Part shown: piece by piece, positions 23,801 through 33,748 of the stretch
Position numbering within the stretch: the first letter of the stretch is position 1
Layout: the number at the start of each line of letters is the position of its first letter
Source: Edaphochlamys debaryana
Taxonomy: Eukaryota > Chlorophyta > Chlorophyceae > Chlamydomonadales
Direction of reading: 5' to 3'
Length of the DNA: 64,000 nucleotides
Assembly (NCBI GenBank): GCA_016858145.1
Contig: JAEHOE010000026.1
Span: 1,054,001 to 1,118,000 of the forward strand
Made by a program: the position numbers and the translations under genes
Notes under the pieces: generated by a model
Told to the model about the DNA's origin: nothing
Databases searched by the model: none
The model's input: only the letters and a program-made list of their open reading frames with translations

Positions 23801-24908
23801 CCAAACCGTTCTGCACAAGGACGACCAGGTGGGGGAAGGCTGGGGGAAGGCTGGCTGAAGGCTGGGGGAAGGCTGGGAGGTAGCAGGCAGCAAAGTAGTG
23901 AATGAGGCACACGAGGGACGGGCCGCAAGGGCAGGGCCTGGAGACGCGCAGGTCATGCGGCCCGAGGGCTCAGGGGACCACACCACCCCCGTGTTCGCTT
24001 CTCCCTTGGCTCCCTGCCCGGCACTGGTCCCGGTCCCGAACCGTCCGTCACCCTGCCCCGCACAGGTGGTGATGATTGCGGACGCCTACCCCAAGGCCCG
24101 GCACCACGCGCTGGTGCTGGCGCGGGACCCGGCGCTGCGCAGCATCGCGGACCTGCGCCCCGAGCACCTGCCGCTGCTGACCCACATGCGGGAGGTGGCG
24201 GAGGACTGGGTGCGCAAGCAGAAGGCCCAGGTGGGTGACGACCTGGCGTGTGTGTTCTGGCGGGGAGGACGTGGGGGCGTGGGCTTGGGGTCCGTCGAGG
24301 GAAGGTGGGCTGTGGGCCCGTGCCTGTGTGGCTAGGCCGCTGGGGTGGCAAAAGATAGTGCACCGAACCAATGCGGCGCTGTGCTCCGCCCCCGCAGGAC
24401 CCCGAGGCTGTGGCCTTCAAGCTTGGCTTCCACGCCGTGCCCTCCATGGCGCAGCTGCACCTACACGTGGTGTCGCAGGTGGGGCGCGGGGCGGATTGCG
24501 CTGGCGGAGCGGAGAAGGCGCGGGGCACGAGTGCTTTCGGGGAAAGGGAGCGGGGGAGGGGGAGCGTGCTGCGACGGCTGCGACCGTGAGCAGCCGTCCC
24601 GCCGCCGCGCTGACGCGAGCTCCTGCGCTGCCTTCTTTTCTCCTGCTGCGAAGGACTTCGACTCGCCGGCGCTCAAGAACAAGAAGCACTGGAACACCTT
24701 CACGACCGAGTTCTTCCTGCCCTTCGCGGCGGTCGAGGCCCAAGTCCGGGAGCGCGGTCAGCTGGCGCTGATCTCTGCCGCCGAAGAGAAGCGGCTGGAG
24801 GGGCTGGATCTCCGCTGCCACGGTTGCGGTCAGCCGCTGCGGACGATCCCCGACCTCAAGAAGCACATCGTGGCCTGCGAGAGCGTCAAGCGGCTGCCCG
24901 GGCTGTGA
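20845..24908 (+). CDS. Aprataxin-like DNA end-processing protein: FHA, PNK-type kinase, HIT domain, zinc finger
   Basis: The 893-residue product combines four modules. Residues ~1-155 resemble the FHA domain of PNKP/aprataxin (ISRHAL, GHSLLLAEGDSFSL). A P-loop kinase follows, with GLPGSGKST at 315-323, HVNQD (D342), VIIDRCHAD and GWRHVVFQM. A low-complexity linker (~480-695) precedes an aprataxin HIT domain ending QLHLHVVSQDFDSPALKNKK (H803, H805). A C2HC finger ends the protein (C864, C867, H880, C884). Aprataxins remove 5'-AMP from abortive ligation intermediates, and the kinase resembles the 5'-end kinase of PNKP. I see no DxDGT phosphatase. The first His of HxHxH is Gln. Plants carry a similar kinase-HIT protein (bHLH140/APTX-like). 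Exons: 20845-21181, 21311-21931, 22028-22187, 22345-22492, 22829-23630, 23716-23828, 24066-24230, 24398-24478, 24654-24908. An in-frame ATG at 20767 is an alternative start. Confidence 0.88.
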
Positions 24909-25296
24909 CGGGGGGCCTCGCGGGGGGCGGCGCCGGCGGGGTGTTGCTGGGGCTTGCACTCTCAGCGCGACCCACTGGCATCCTGCTGCGCTGTCGAAAA
25001 GAGGACTTTGTGCACGACTTCGAGGGCGGGGCGGCGGCGCGGGAGGCGCGCTGCAGTGCAAGCCAGCTGTCGTCGCGATCCGCGCCGCATGCGGAGCTGG
25101 CCCGCGCTCATAAGCGCCCGCTCGCTGAGCTTGCGCTCACCCGCTTTCCTCCGCTGCTCAAGACACTCCGCACATCAACAACGGCTGCAAGCCCAATTCA
25201 TTGCGTCAGAAGCTTGCCGACGGATCGACTCCCGACGTTGGACCGCCTTTTTCACGGCCCACATCTGGCTCCAGGCCTTCAGCCCCGGCACAACCA
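24909..25296. other. Short intergenic region between the aprataxin-like gene and the Mpv17 gene
   Basis: These 388 bp must hold the 3' UTR of one gene and the promoter and 5' UTR of the next. No TGTAA was found. Confidence 0.45.
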
Positions 25297-27721
25297 ATGT
25301 CTGCGCTATCTTCTAGGGTGAGCTCGTCGCGCCAGCAGTCTTCGCGAGCTCGCCGGGTGCGTGACTGCAGCCGCGCATGGTGATGTCCGCGCAGGTTGCG
25401 GGACCAAAGTCCTGCTCCAGCACCAGCGCGACCCTCAGCACCTCTTCACGATCTGCTCCAACACTCCGGGCGCCAGCGCCTCAGCGGCCGGTCTGCCGCC
25501 CCCTCCTGCTCGCGCCTGGGCCGCGGACGCCCAGGTGAGTCTTCCGCAAGGGGCGTTGCTGGCCCAGCTCCGCAATCACCTCCCAGCAGCAGCCCCAATC
25601 TTGTTGAGTTTGCATACTTATGGGCTTTGTACCGCCGCCGTGGCAGCCGGCTGAGGTGCTTGCGCCGAGCCATCTTCTTCCGCATCCTCACTCCGCGCGC
25701 AGGCGTCAGCGGACGCGCCTTGTGACCACCAACTTCAAGCCCTCTGATACACACGAGGAGGCGCCCGTGGTGCGGCCCAAGCCTGTGCGGCACCCGCTGA
25801 CGGTGAGCGCGCATCGTCACCGTCGAGGATGGTTTTAGGCGCCGCACAAGCTGATAAGCATCCAGCGGGCCACAACCCCACAGGAGGACCCTTTCGCTGG
25901 TGCCGCTCCCTCCGAGACGGCCACCCGCGAGGTTCTGCTTGGGGAAGCGCCGCGCGCTTCGACAGCTGCTCGGGAGCCTGAGAAGGTCGGTTCTTGGGTG
26001 CTTGCTACCCTGACGCGTTCCATTCGTCGCTGTTGGCCCCGCATATCATATTTATTCACTTTCTGATGCAGGCGTCCAGCTTCTCGCAGTCGGTGGTGCG
26101 GGTCGCCCTGCACATGCGCGACCTGATGATGCGGCCTCGCGCCCTCCTCCTGTCGCTGGCGCGGAACTCCATGTCCTACGGGTGAGAGACACTGATTTGT
26201 GAGGTTGCTTGCGCTGTGCTTCCCAAGCTGCGTCCAGCTGTCGCACTGCTGCGCGTGCTCAGGGTTTCTGTCTGACCCGCCTCCTCTCTGGCACCCCTCG
26301 TGCCCAGGCTGCCACTCCTACTGGCCTACTTTGCGCGCCAGCCCCTGGCCGCGTTCTGGGCCTTCTACTGTGGCGCTCTGGACTCGCACCCGCTCATCAC
26401 CAAAGTTGCCACCGGTGAGGGGCCTGGGTTGCGTGTGGGGCGCAGAGCGTGGAGTGGGAGCGTCCGCCTGCGTCAGCCGTCTTGGTCAATTGTCCCATGT
26501 CCGCCCTTGCTCGCACCCTATGGAAGCCTGGAGGCCGACTCTTGCATGGAACATGTTATCCCGCAGGCATCGTGGGCACAATTCTGGGAGACTACGTGGC
26601 GCAGCGCCTGAGCCACAATGTCGAGGAGCAGACCGCCCGGCAAGGAGGCAAGCCGGCGCCGGCGTTCCAGTTCGACCTCCTCCGCACGTCCCGCCTCTGC
26701 ATCTACGGTGCCATTGTGGGCACGCCGGTCGGGCACTTCTGGTTCCAGCTGCTGGACACGGTGAGCCTTGGCACGGCACAGGGTTGCGCCCGCGTACCTC
26801 AGGCTCGGCCCCTTCTGCTCCGGCTTCCGTCTTGCCTGTCTGCTTGGTTCCATGCCATTATGCGTGCTGTCTGTTGGCATGCTGCTCGCCATAATGCGGT
26901 TTGCACGCTTACCCAACGCAGAAAGTGTTCCCCGAGGCGATGACCAGTCCGCTGGCGGTGCTCACCAAGATGAGCCTGGACCAGCTGCTGATGTGCCCCA
27001 CTGCCACGGCGCTGTTCTTCACGGTCATGCGCATCTGGGAGGGGCACCCCAACGACGCGCTGTCGTACATGCGCACCAAGATCGCCCCGACGCTTCGGGT
27101 GGGGTTGTTGGAAGGGCGTTCAATGTATGGGTGTCTGAGTGTCTTCGGGTGCGATGGTGGCCTCTGGCCGGGTTCGTGCAAGTCATATGCCAGTCCTCTT
27201 CGCAATGACTGATCTTCCCCAAGAAGTACGCTTTGCAACTGACACGTCCACCATCCCTTTTTGGTCCTCAGGCCAACTACGTGCTGTGGCCGGCCGCGCA
27301 CATCATCAACTTCGCCTTCGTGCCGCCCGCCCAGCGCATTCTCTACTGCAACGCCGTGGGAGTGATTTGGACGGTGATCCTGTCCACCATCCTGAACTCC
27401 CGGCCCGCGCCCGCGCCCGTACCGGAGGCAGCTGGAGCGGCAGCAGCGCCGGTTGTGGGCGAGGGAGGCCTGCCGCCCAGCGACCAGCAGGGCTCGGATT
27501 TTGGGCAGCCCAACAGCGTCGCGAGCCGGGGCCGGCGGTCCCGCACGTCGCCGCCACAGGGACCCCCGCCCCTGGTGACGCCTAGCTTCGCGGCCTCCTC
27601 GGGGGACTTTGACGCCACGCTGCGGCAGCGGCTGGCTTCCCGGCACGGGGGCTCGGCGCCGGCTGCAGGTGGCGTGTCGTATGCCGCGAGCGCCGCGCCG
27701 GACGCTCCCCGGGAGGAGTGA
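25297..27721 (+). CDS. Mpv17/PMP22-family membrane protein
   Basis: The 466-residue product has an Mpv17/PMP22 domain at about 158-335. Landmarks are YGLPLLLAYFARQPLA, a hydrophobic segment at VGTILGDYVAQRL, YGAIVGTPVGHFWFQLLD and the family signature NYVLWPAAHIINFAFVPP followed by a last membrane helix. Family members are four-helix proteins of mitochondrial, peroxisomal or plastid membranes, some with channel-like activity. Their exact substrate is generally unknown. Residues 1-60 are rich in S, R, P and A and could target an organelle. Both this ~120-residue N-terminus and the ~120-residue S/P/A-rich C-terminus exceed the usual ~180-residue family core. Exons: 25297-25317, 25395-25534, 25703-25802, 25884-25985, 26072-26181, 26308-26414, 26567-26760, 26922-27098, 27272-27721. 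The seven-codon first exon is the least certain part, though its ACCAATG context is good and the frame joins. Confidence 0.86.
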
Positions 27722-27836
27722 TCAGCATAGGCACCTTCGGAGCTCGGCGATAAAGGCCCTGCCCTGCCCCGCACCTTCAGGTTACGGATAGGCGAGAGCC
27801 ACACGCAGCGCGGACATTTGATCAATGCATGGGCCC

Positions 27837-27860
27837 GCCGTAATGGTGGAGAATTACGGC
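27837..27860 (+). other. Small hairpin in the Mpv17 3' UTR
   Basis: GCCGTAAT and ATTACGGC form an 8-bp perfect stem around a GGTGGAGA loop, about 115 bp after the stop and before the poly(A) signal. Its function is unknown. Confidence 0.4.
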
Positions 27861-27953
27861 CGGCGTGCCGGCACAGAGGAGGCTGTAGCTGTCCGCAAAG
27901 CCGGGGGTCACCAGTCTGTTGCTCTGTGTGTGGGACTGAATTCACTCAAGATC

Positions 27954-27958
27954 TGTAA
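27954..27958 (+). terminator. TGTAA polyadenylation signal of the Mpv17 gene
   Basis: This TGTAA lies 233 bp after the stop codon, a normal 3' UTR length. A second TGTAA at about 28362-28366 could be an alternative site. Confidence 0.6.
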
Positions 27959-28985
27959 CAACACGGCAAACGCATTGTGCTAGGGGTTGACTCTGACTTG
28001 TGCTAGGGAAGGGCTCAGTGATCTTGCGCATGCCCTGGGTTTCTGTCATGATGCGTGTGGCGGCTAGTGCACGTTAGGTAGGGCTTCGCTACTAAGGGTA
28101 CGCGTGAGGACTTTTGCGTTACGAGGGGTGCATTGCCCTTGCCGCGGGTGCGAGTCGGATCAATGGGCAGGTCAGAAGCATTGCTTGATGAATCTGACGC
28201 GCGCGAAGCACGTGCACACACGGCAGGGGCTTGAAGATGGGTAGAGATGATCCGTGGTTGGGGTTGTGCCGCAGCAAATGGGCTGCTCATGAGGCATGGG
28301 GCGTGTGCCATGAACGGCTCTCACAGACAGGTTCTTCCAGATGTGCTCCGGAGACTACGCATGTAAAGTACCAATTTGACCGCGCTTGCATGCAAGGCCT
28401 GATGAGGAAGCGCACAGTGCCCTGCCCATGAGCACCTCGTAGGCCAGCGGCACAAGGGGGTAGTTGAGCGCAGCTACTCTCACTTAGTCCCGCTGTTCCT
28501 ACGGCTGCGGACAGTGCGGATCTGCGGAGCTATGCACTTGAGTATGCAACACACTGTCCGTGTTGCCCTTGCTGCCCGAAAGGTGTGAGGCGTTGGACTG
28601 AATCACGGCGACGGCAGCGGGTGGTACCAGTGAGGGACTCCCGCCAAATCCCGACCCTAGCTTGCTGAACTGTGAGGCACGACAGGCCGCTGACGTCCAT
28701 CATCCCGGCTCGTGAGCCAGACCTCGGAATTCTGCGCATCGCCTTAACCCCATTGGGGGTGCGTGGTGGCTGCCTGGGGCATCGGGCTGGGGCATGGCAT
28801 GGCACCCGTCGCGATCCCCGCGCAGTAGCGCTTTGCCCCTGTCGCCCCCCGCGGTCCCAGACCGTCTACACCTACATCAGCAAGCTTAGGAAGGCACATA
28901 GCCTGTGAAGCCCGTTCCACGCGTGGAACCATCGGCGCCATCCAATTCTGGAAACTCGTAGTTAGCCCGGCCCGCTGGGCGCTTG
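27959..28985. other. Intergenic: Mpv17 to GLE1
   Basis: About 1 kb without a supportable gene. Only short open frames with no family resemblance are present. The right end holds a perfect 16-bp palindrome and should contain the GLE1 promoter. Confidence 0.45.
28914..28929. promoter_or_regulatory. Perfect 16-bp palindrome upstream of GLE1
   Basis: GTTCCACGCGTGGAAC equals its own reverse complement and lies 56 bp before the GLE1 ATG. It has the form of a site for a dimeric DNA-binding protein. No binding factor is inferred. Confidence 0.4.
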
Positions 28986-31900
28986 ATGAGCAGTCCTGCT
29001 GGTGACGTAGTCAAGCGCCTGAACTTTGGTGCTGACGCGCGCACGCCACTTAGTGGGCTCGTCTCCGCTCGGAGAGGCCGGCCCCGGGCAACACCGTTGC
29101 CTGGGGCCCCTACCACTCCTGGAAGCAGTCATGGAATAGTTCGCTACGGCTTACCGGAAGGTCAGCGCATTCGGCAATTTCGGCGGCAACCTGGCGCAGC
29201 GAAGCCAGAACCTTGACTGCAATCGATTTGAACTATGCAGAGGAACTATATGGAGCTGATCGGCACAGCGGCAGCCGGACCGTGTCCTACCGCGTGCCAG
29301 ACGACGACGAAGAGAGCGACGAGGAGGTGCAGTCCACCGCCGCCCCGCTCACAGCCTTGACCCGACCAGATGCGGTGGAGGAGCAGAAGCGGCTGCTGGA
29401 GCAGCAGCTTCTGGTATCCCTTGAGGTGAACTCACCTGTGCCAGCCGCTTGCCTCAGTCCCTTGGTCCCCCCCCCCTTCGCCTTAGCCCAAGCGTCAGCC
29501 CTTGTCACCCTTGTCCGGCGAACGCCATGCGCTCCGCAGGCCCTGCAACACAACAAGCAGGCCTCATGGCAGCTGCGGCTGGCGGAGGTGGAGCAGCAAC
29601 TCGCTACCAAGCTCAACGTCGTGACCAGCTCGGCGCTCCGGAAACAGGTGCGGTAAGGGCTCGCCCTGGGATCCCCCAGAGGTCTCCTCCACCGGGGTTT
29701 GTCCCCCGTCAATACCCTGTCACCACCTCCTTTTGCCGCCGCCCACCCTCCTTGTATACCAGGATGACCTGCAGCGGGCGGACCAGGAGGCTCTGCGCCA
29801 GCAGCAGCAGCGGCGGGCGGAGGTGCTGGAGGCGGTGCAGCGGACGCACCGCACGGAGGCCAGCCTGCAGGAGCAGCAAGTGGGTCGGGGGAGAAGGCGA
29901 ACTAGCGGATTTGAGGAGCTAGCAGGACGGGCTAGCAGGACCGGCTGCATGTGTAGATGCGAAGGCGATGTTATAGTATCATGGAAGGGCGGTCTGCCTG
30001 GTCCTGCTCGCGCGTTGGCTCGTGCATGTGCATGCTGCTTCCATAGGCACCTCAGCGACTCCTCGCAGGTATCTAGGCTCCCGCTCCCCACCTCACCACG
30101 CACGTCCGCAGATCAAGCGTCTGGTGGAGCAGCGTGAGGAGGAGCGGCGCAAGGAGGAGGAGCGGCAGCGGAGAGAGGCCGAGGAGCGGCGGGCGCAGGC
30201 GGAGCGGGAGGCGGCGGAGAGGGCGCGGCAGCAGCGGGAGGCGGAGGAGGCGGAGCGGGCGCACAAGGCCAAGGAGGTGCGTCCAGGAGCGCCCCGCGCC
30301 TTCAGGGCCCGAGCCTGGGGGACAGCAAACACGATGTATGGCTGCAGTAGAGGCTGCGGCTGCGGCTGCGGATGGGACGGGAAGTCCAGGCCGTCCTGTC
30401 CGTGTCGCGTCCACGTGATGCCCCCGTCGATGTGGTCCTCCCGTCGCGTCCTTCTATCCGCCCCAGGAGACCGAGGCGCAGCGCAAGCAAGCCGAGGCGC
30501 AGGCGGAGGCGCAGAAGGCGGAGGCGGACAAGAAATCCAAGGAGGCGGCCAAGGCCAGCAAGGACGTGGGTGCGGGGATGTGGGCCTGGGGTGCAGGCAC
30601 TGTTCACGATTGCTCTTTCGTGCTGCCTGGCGCGTACGGGCCCAAGACCGAGGGCTCCCCCCATTTCCCCCGACGCAACCCCGCGCAGGTGCACCCCTGC
30701 CTCCGCGTATCTCCCGCCGCGGCCACCCAGGCTGCCGAGCTCGCTGCCTCGCTGGCGGCGCTGCAGGCGTCCGTGCAGCCCCTGCTGGACGATGAGGCGT
30801 GCAAGAAGCAGCGGCGCGACATCGAGAAGAAGCTGACGGTGCACGTGCAGCAGGTCTCAGGCACGCAGGCGCAGGTGCGGTCCGGGGCCGGGCGTGTGTG
30901 AGGGGCTGGGTGGAGAGTTACACGGGGTTCTGCACCAGATTTCGGTAGGACACAAGCGCGAGGGCATCCTGTGTCTCTTCGCCCTTGCAGCTCTCAGGCC
31001 CGATGTCATCTTGTGCCCGGCTTCCTTGCCCGCGCGCTTCCCTCCACTCCTTGTGTGCACGCAGGTCCAGACCAAGTGTACGGACCTGTACCGCATGATG
31101 AGCGTGCTGCAGGGCCCCTGGCGCTCGTATGCGGTGCTGACGCTGTGCAACAAGGTGCTCAAGCAGCAGGAGCTGGTGCAGGTGGGGCCGGGGGGGGGGG
31201 TGCGCGACTTGGGGCAGGAGCTGCGAACTGACAGAGTGGGGCGTCCGGCGTCAGGAGGTGCACTTCGCGTGGAAGCGCTATCGGCCGCTTGACCAGAGCC
31301 CCCGCCACTCAAGCCGTCATCCCCTTCTACTTGGAGACGCTCGTACCAGTACTCGCCCTTGAAGCGACGGTGCCGTGGGCAAAAACCGAGGCAGCCCCGT
31401 CCGTTGTATCCTTCTTTCCTCGTATTTGCCCTGTTCCACTTGACACGGTATGCCCACGCGATGGCCCCCACGCATGCCCGGCCGCTTCCCCCGCGCCGCC
31501 CGCAGACCAACAACAAGGCCGCCTTCCCTCTGGCGCTGGTGGTGGTGCGCGTGTCCCAGGTCATCCCCGAGCTCCTGCCCACCATGGTGCGTGCGTGGTA
31601 TGCAGGATAGCACTCTGGCACTTGGCCTTGGGCACCGCCCGCGTGCGCGCATGGTGCACGCATGCCCGCCCAGCCGACAGCTATGCCTCCTCGCCAACTG
31701 GTCACGGCGTGGTGTATCGGCAGTCGTTACTTAATGACTAGGCGCACGGCATGTGCAGCGCATCGGCCTGGGCATGCGGTTGCAGCGGGTGGTCGGTCAG
31801 ACAACGTGACGTCTTCAAAACCCCAGTCCACCTCACCCCACCCCTTGCTTTCTGTGGCAGGTCGCGCTCATGCACAAGAGCTGCCCGTTGTCCGTGCCCC

Positions 31901-33047
31901 GGGGCTACGTCCACGACACCGCCCGCATCTCCAACAACGCGTACTACAGGTGCGGCTCGCGCGAGGCGCCAGACCTGTCCAATCCGGTCGGGCCCGTCCG
32001 GACCGCCGGTGCAAGGCGCACGTGGCCTGAAAGAGAGGCTTGGGGGCAGGAGCCGAAGCAGGGCTGGGCGCTGGCAGGCCCCAGCGCACGCCGCTGCTGT
32101 GGAGTGCCCGGAGCGGGGAAGGCAGCAGCCGCAGTGCTTTATCTGCAGGTGCGTAAGAGCAGGCCTGCTCCCCTTCCCCCAGGGGCATGGGCTTCGAGGA
32201 GCTGGAGGACCCCTCTGCGCCCACGGGCAAGGCCTTCGAGAGCCCCGACGCCTTCGCGCGGAGGCTGGAGGGCCTAATGCTGCTGTACGGCGCGCTGATG
32301 CAGGTGGGGGCCGGGCAGCACTGGGATCAGCGCTGGGCAGCCCTAGGGTTGACCTGTAGCATGCGGAGCGTTGCGGAGCCCACAACTCGTTGCGGAGCAC
32401 ATGCATGCGGAGCACTGCCCGACCGCCGTCTGCCTGCCCCGGGGGTAGTGCCAGTGCCAAGCCCAGTACCACACCGCGTGTCTCTCGCCGCCCCTGCCCT
32501 GCCGGTGCTGCCTCCACCCTTGGCAGGTGGACGACCCCAACCCCCACGGCGTGGCGCACGCCTGGTCCTGGCTGGCTCGCTGCCTCAACCAGCTGCCGCC
32601 CGACCGCTTCACGGCCAAGGCCGTGGTGGCAGTGCTGCGGGTGGCGGGGTACTCGCTCTTCCTGAGGTGGGTGTGGGGCGCCCGAGGTGCTGGGGCTCGG
32701 CTGGCGCCGGGGCCGTGCTAGGGATACAGCTGTGCCCGGCTAAGCAGCTGCAGCTGAGCACCATACGTAACCTTCTCTTGTCCTGGTTAGTCCTGACCTG
32801 CGTGTCAGACCTTTACCTCTCTTGCCCTGTGTGTCTCCGCTGCAGGTACCGCGGGCAGTTCGTGAAGCTGCTGGCCTGCATGCAGCGCGAGTTCGTGCCG
32901 CAGCTGCGGAAGGCAGAGGGAGACGACATCGGCGCGCTGGCCACGCTGCTAGACAGCTATGTGATCGATGGGCTGTTCCGCAAGGCGCCGGAGGGCCGCG
33001 ACATGCCCCGCTTCGACATGTCCTCGCTGCCCGAGAACCGCGCGTAA
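28986..33047 (+). CDS. GLE1: GLE1, nuclear-pore mRNA export factor
   Basis: The 580-residue product matches GLE1, which at the cytoplasmic side of the nuclear pore stimulates the DEAD-box ATPase DBP5, with inositol hexakisphosphate, to release exported mRNA. Residues ~120-330 are a long charged coiled coil (QREEERRKEEERQRREAEER). The GLE1 domain runs from ~371 to 565: AAFPLALVVVRVSQVIPELL, HKSCPLSVPRGYV, HPHG-type block NPHGVAHAWSWLARCLNQLP, VVAVLRVAGYSLFLRYRGQF and a conserved C-terminus. Exons: 28986-29160, 29241-29425, 29540-29647, 29763-29879, 30112-30276, 30467-30565, 30731-30874, 31065-31181, 31506-31586, 31861-31949, 32183-32303, 32527-32666, 32846-33047. The start is bounded by an in-frame TAG nine codons upstream (28959). 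The exon starting at 30731 could instead start at 30689 in the same frame. The N-terminus is shorter than in animals. Confidence 0.92.
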
Positions 33048-33748
33048 GTGACGCGTGGAGTTGTGCCCGGACCGCGGGGGGCCGCGGGAGAGGCTTGGGG
33101 TGCACTTGGGGTCGGTACCCGACCATGAGGCGAGCGGGCGATCACAACCTGCAAGTCTGTGCATAGCTACGTGATAGGGACGTCCAATTGGTGGCTTGGG
33201 GGAGTCACGGACCTGGAGCTGTCCGCCTTGATGCCAGCTGTACGCAACAGTCGGACGCAGCGGTGACTGCACGCCCATCGTTATGCATGCACCTATGCGA
33301 GTGTACTTGACGGCATTGCGGCGCGCCAGGCTTTGCGGTGAATGGCTGTTGATTTGAACACGGGCGCGTCGAGCGCTGCGGTGAGGGGCTGTGCATTTGC
33401 GTGGAGGATGGTGGGGCCTTGTGTCTGTGCAACGGGCTGGCGTGGCTCTCGGGAGGAGCCCTCGGCGCTTTCGTGCTCATTCCAAACAGCGGGCTCATCA
33501 GCCTCGTTTGACGACACGCGTGTCAGGACCTTCTTGTTACTGTTGAACACGAGCCAAGCGCACATTACACAGGCGCCTTACTTGGGACACGGCAACGCGA
33601 AGCCTGCAGCACACATTTCCGAGCCTGCAGCCTCCAACTCAAAGCCTGAGCCATCGCGGCCACACACGCTGTAGCGATGCTCAACTCAAGCACCAATTAA
33701 CACTAGCCCACTCGGACACGCTCCCGAGGGCCCGGAATCCCGGCCACC
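33048..33748. other. Intergenic: GLE1 3' region and upstream region of the FYR gene
   Basis: 700 bp without a supportable gene. AGCCTGCAGC-type short repeats occur near 33600-33640. No plus-strand TGTAA was found. Confidence 0.45.

Noticed and set aside
20845..24908. Naming the aprataxin-like gene as a bHLH transcription factor or as full PNKP
   Set aside because: No basic helix-loop-helix region is visible, although a plant relative carries that name, and no DxDGT phosphatase domain is present.
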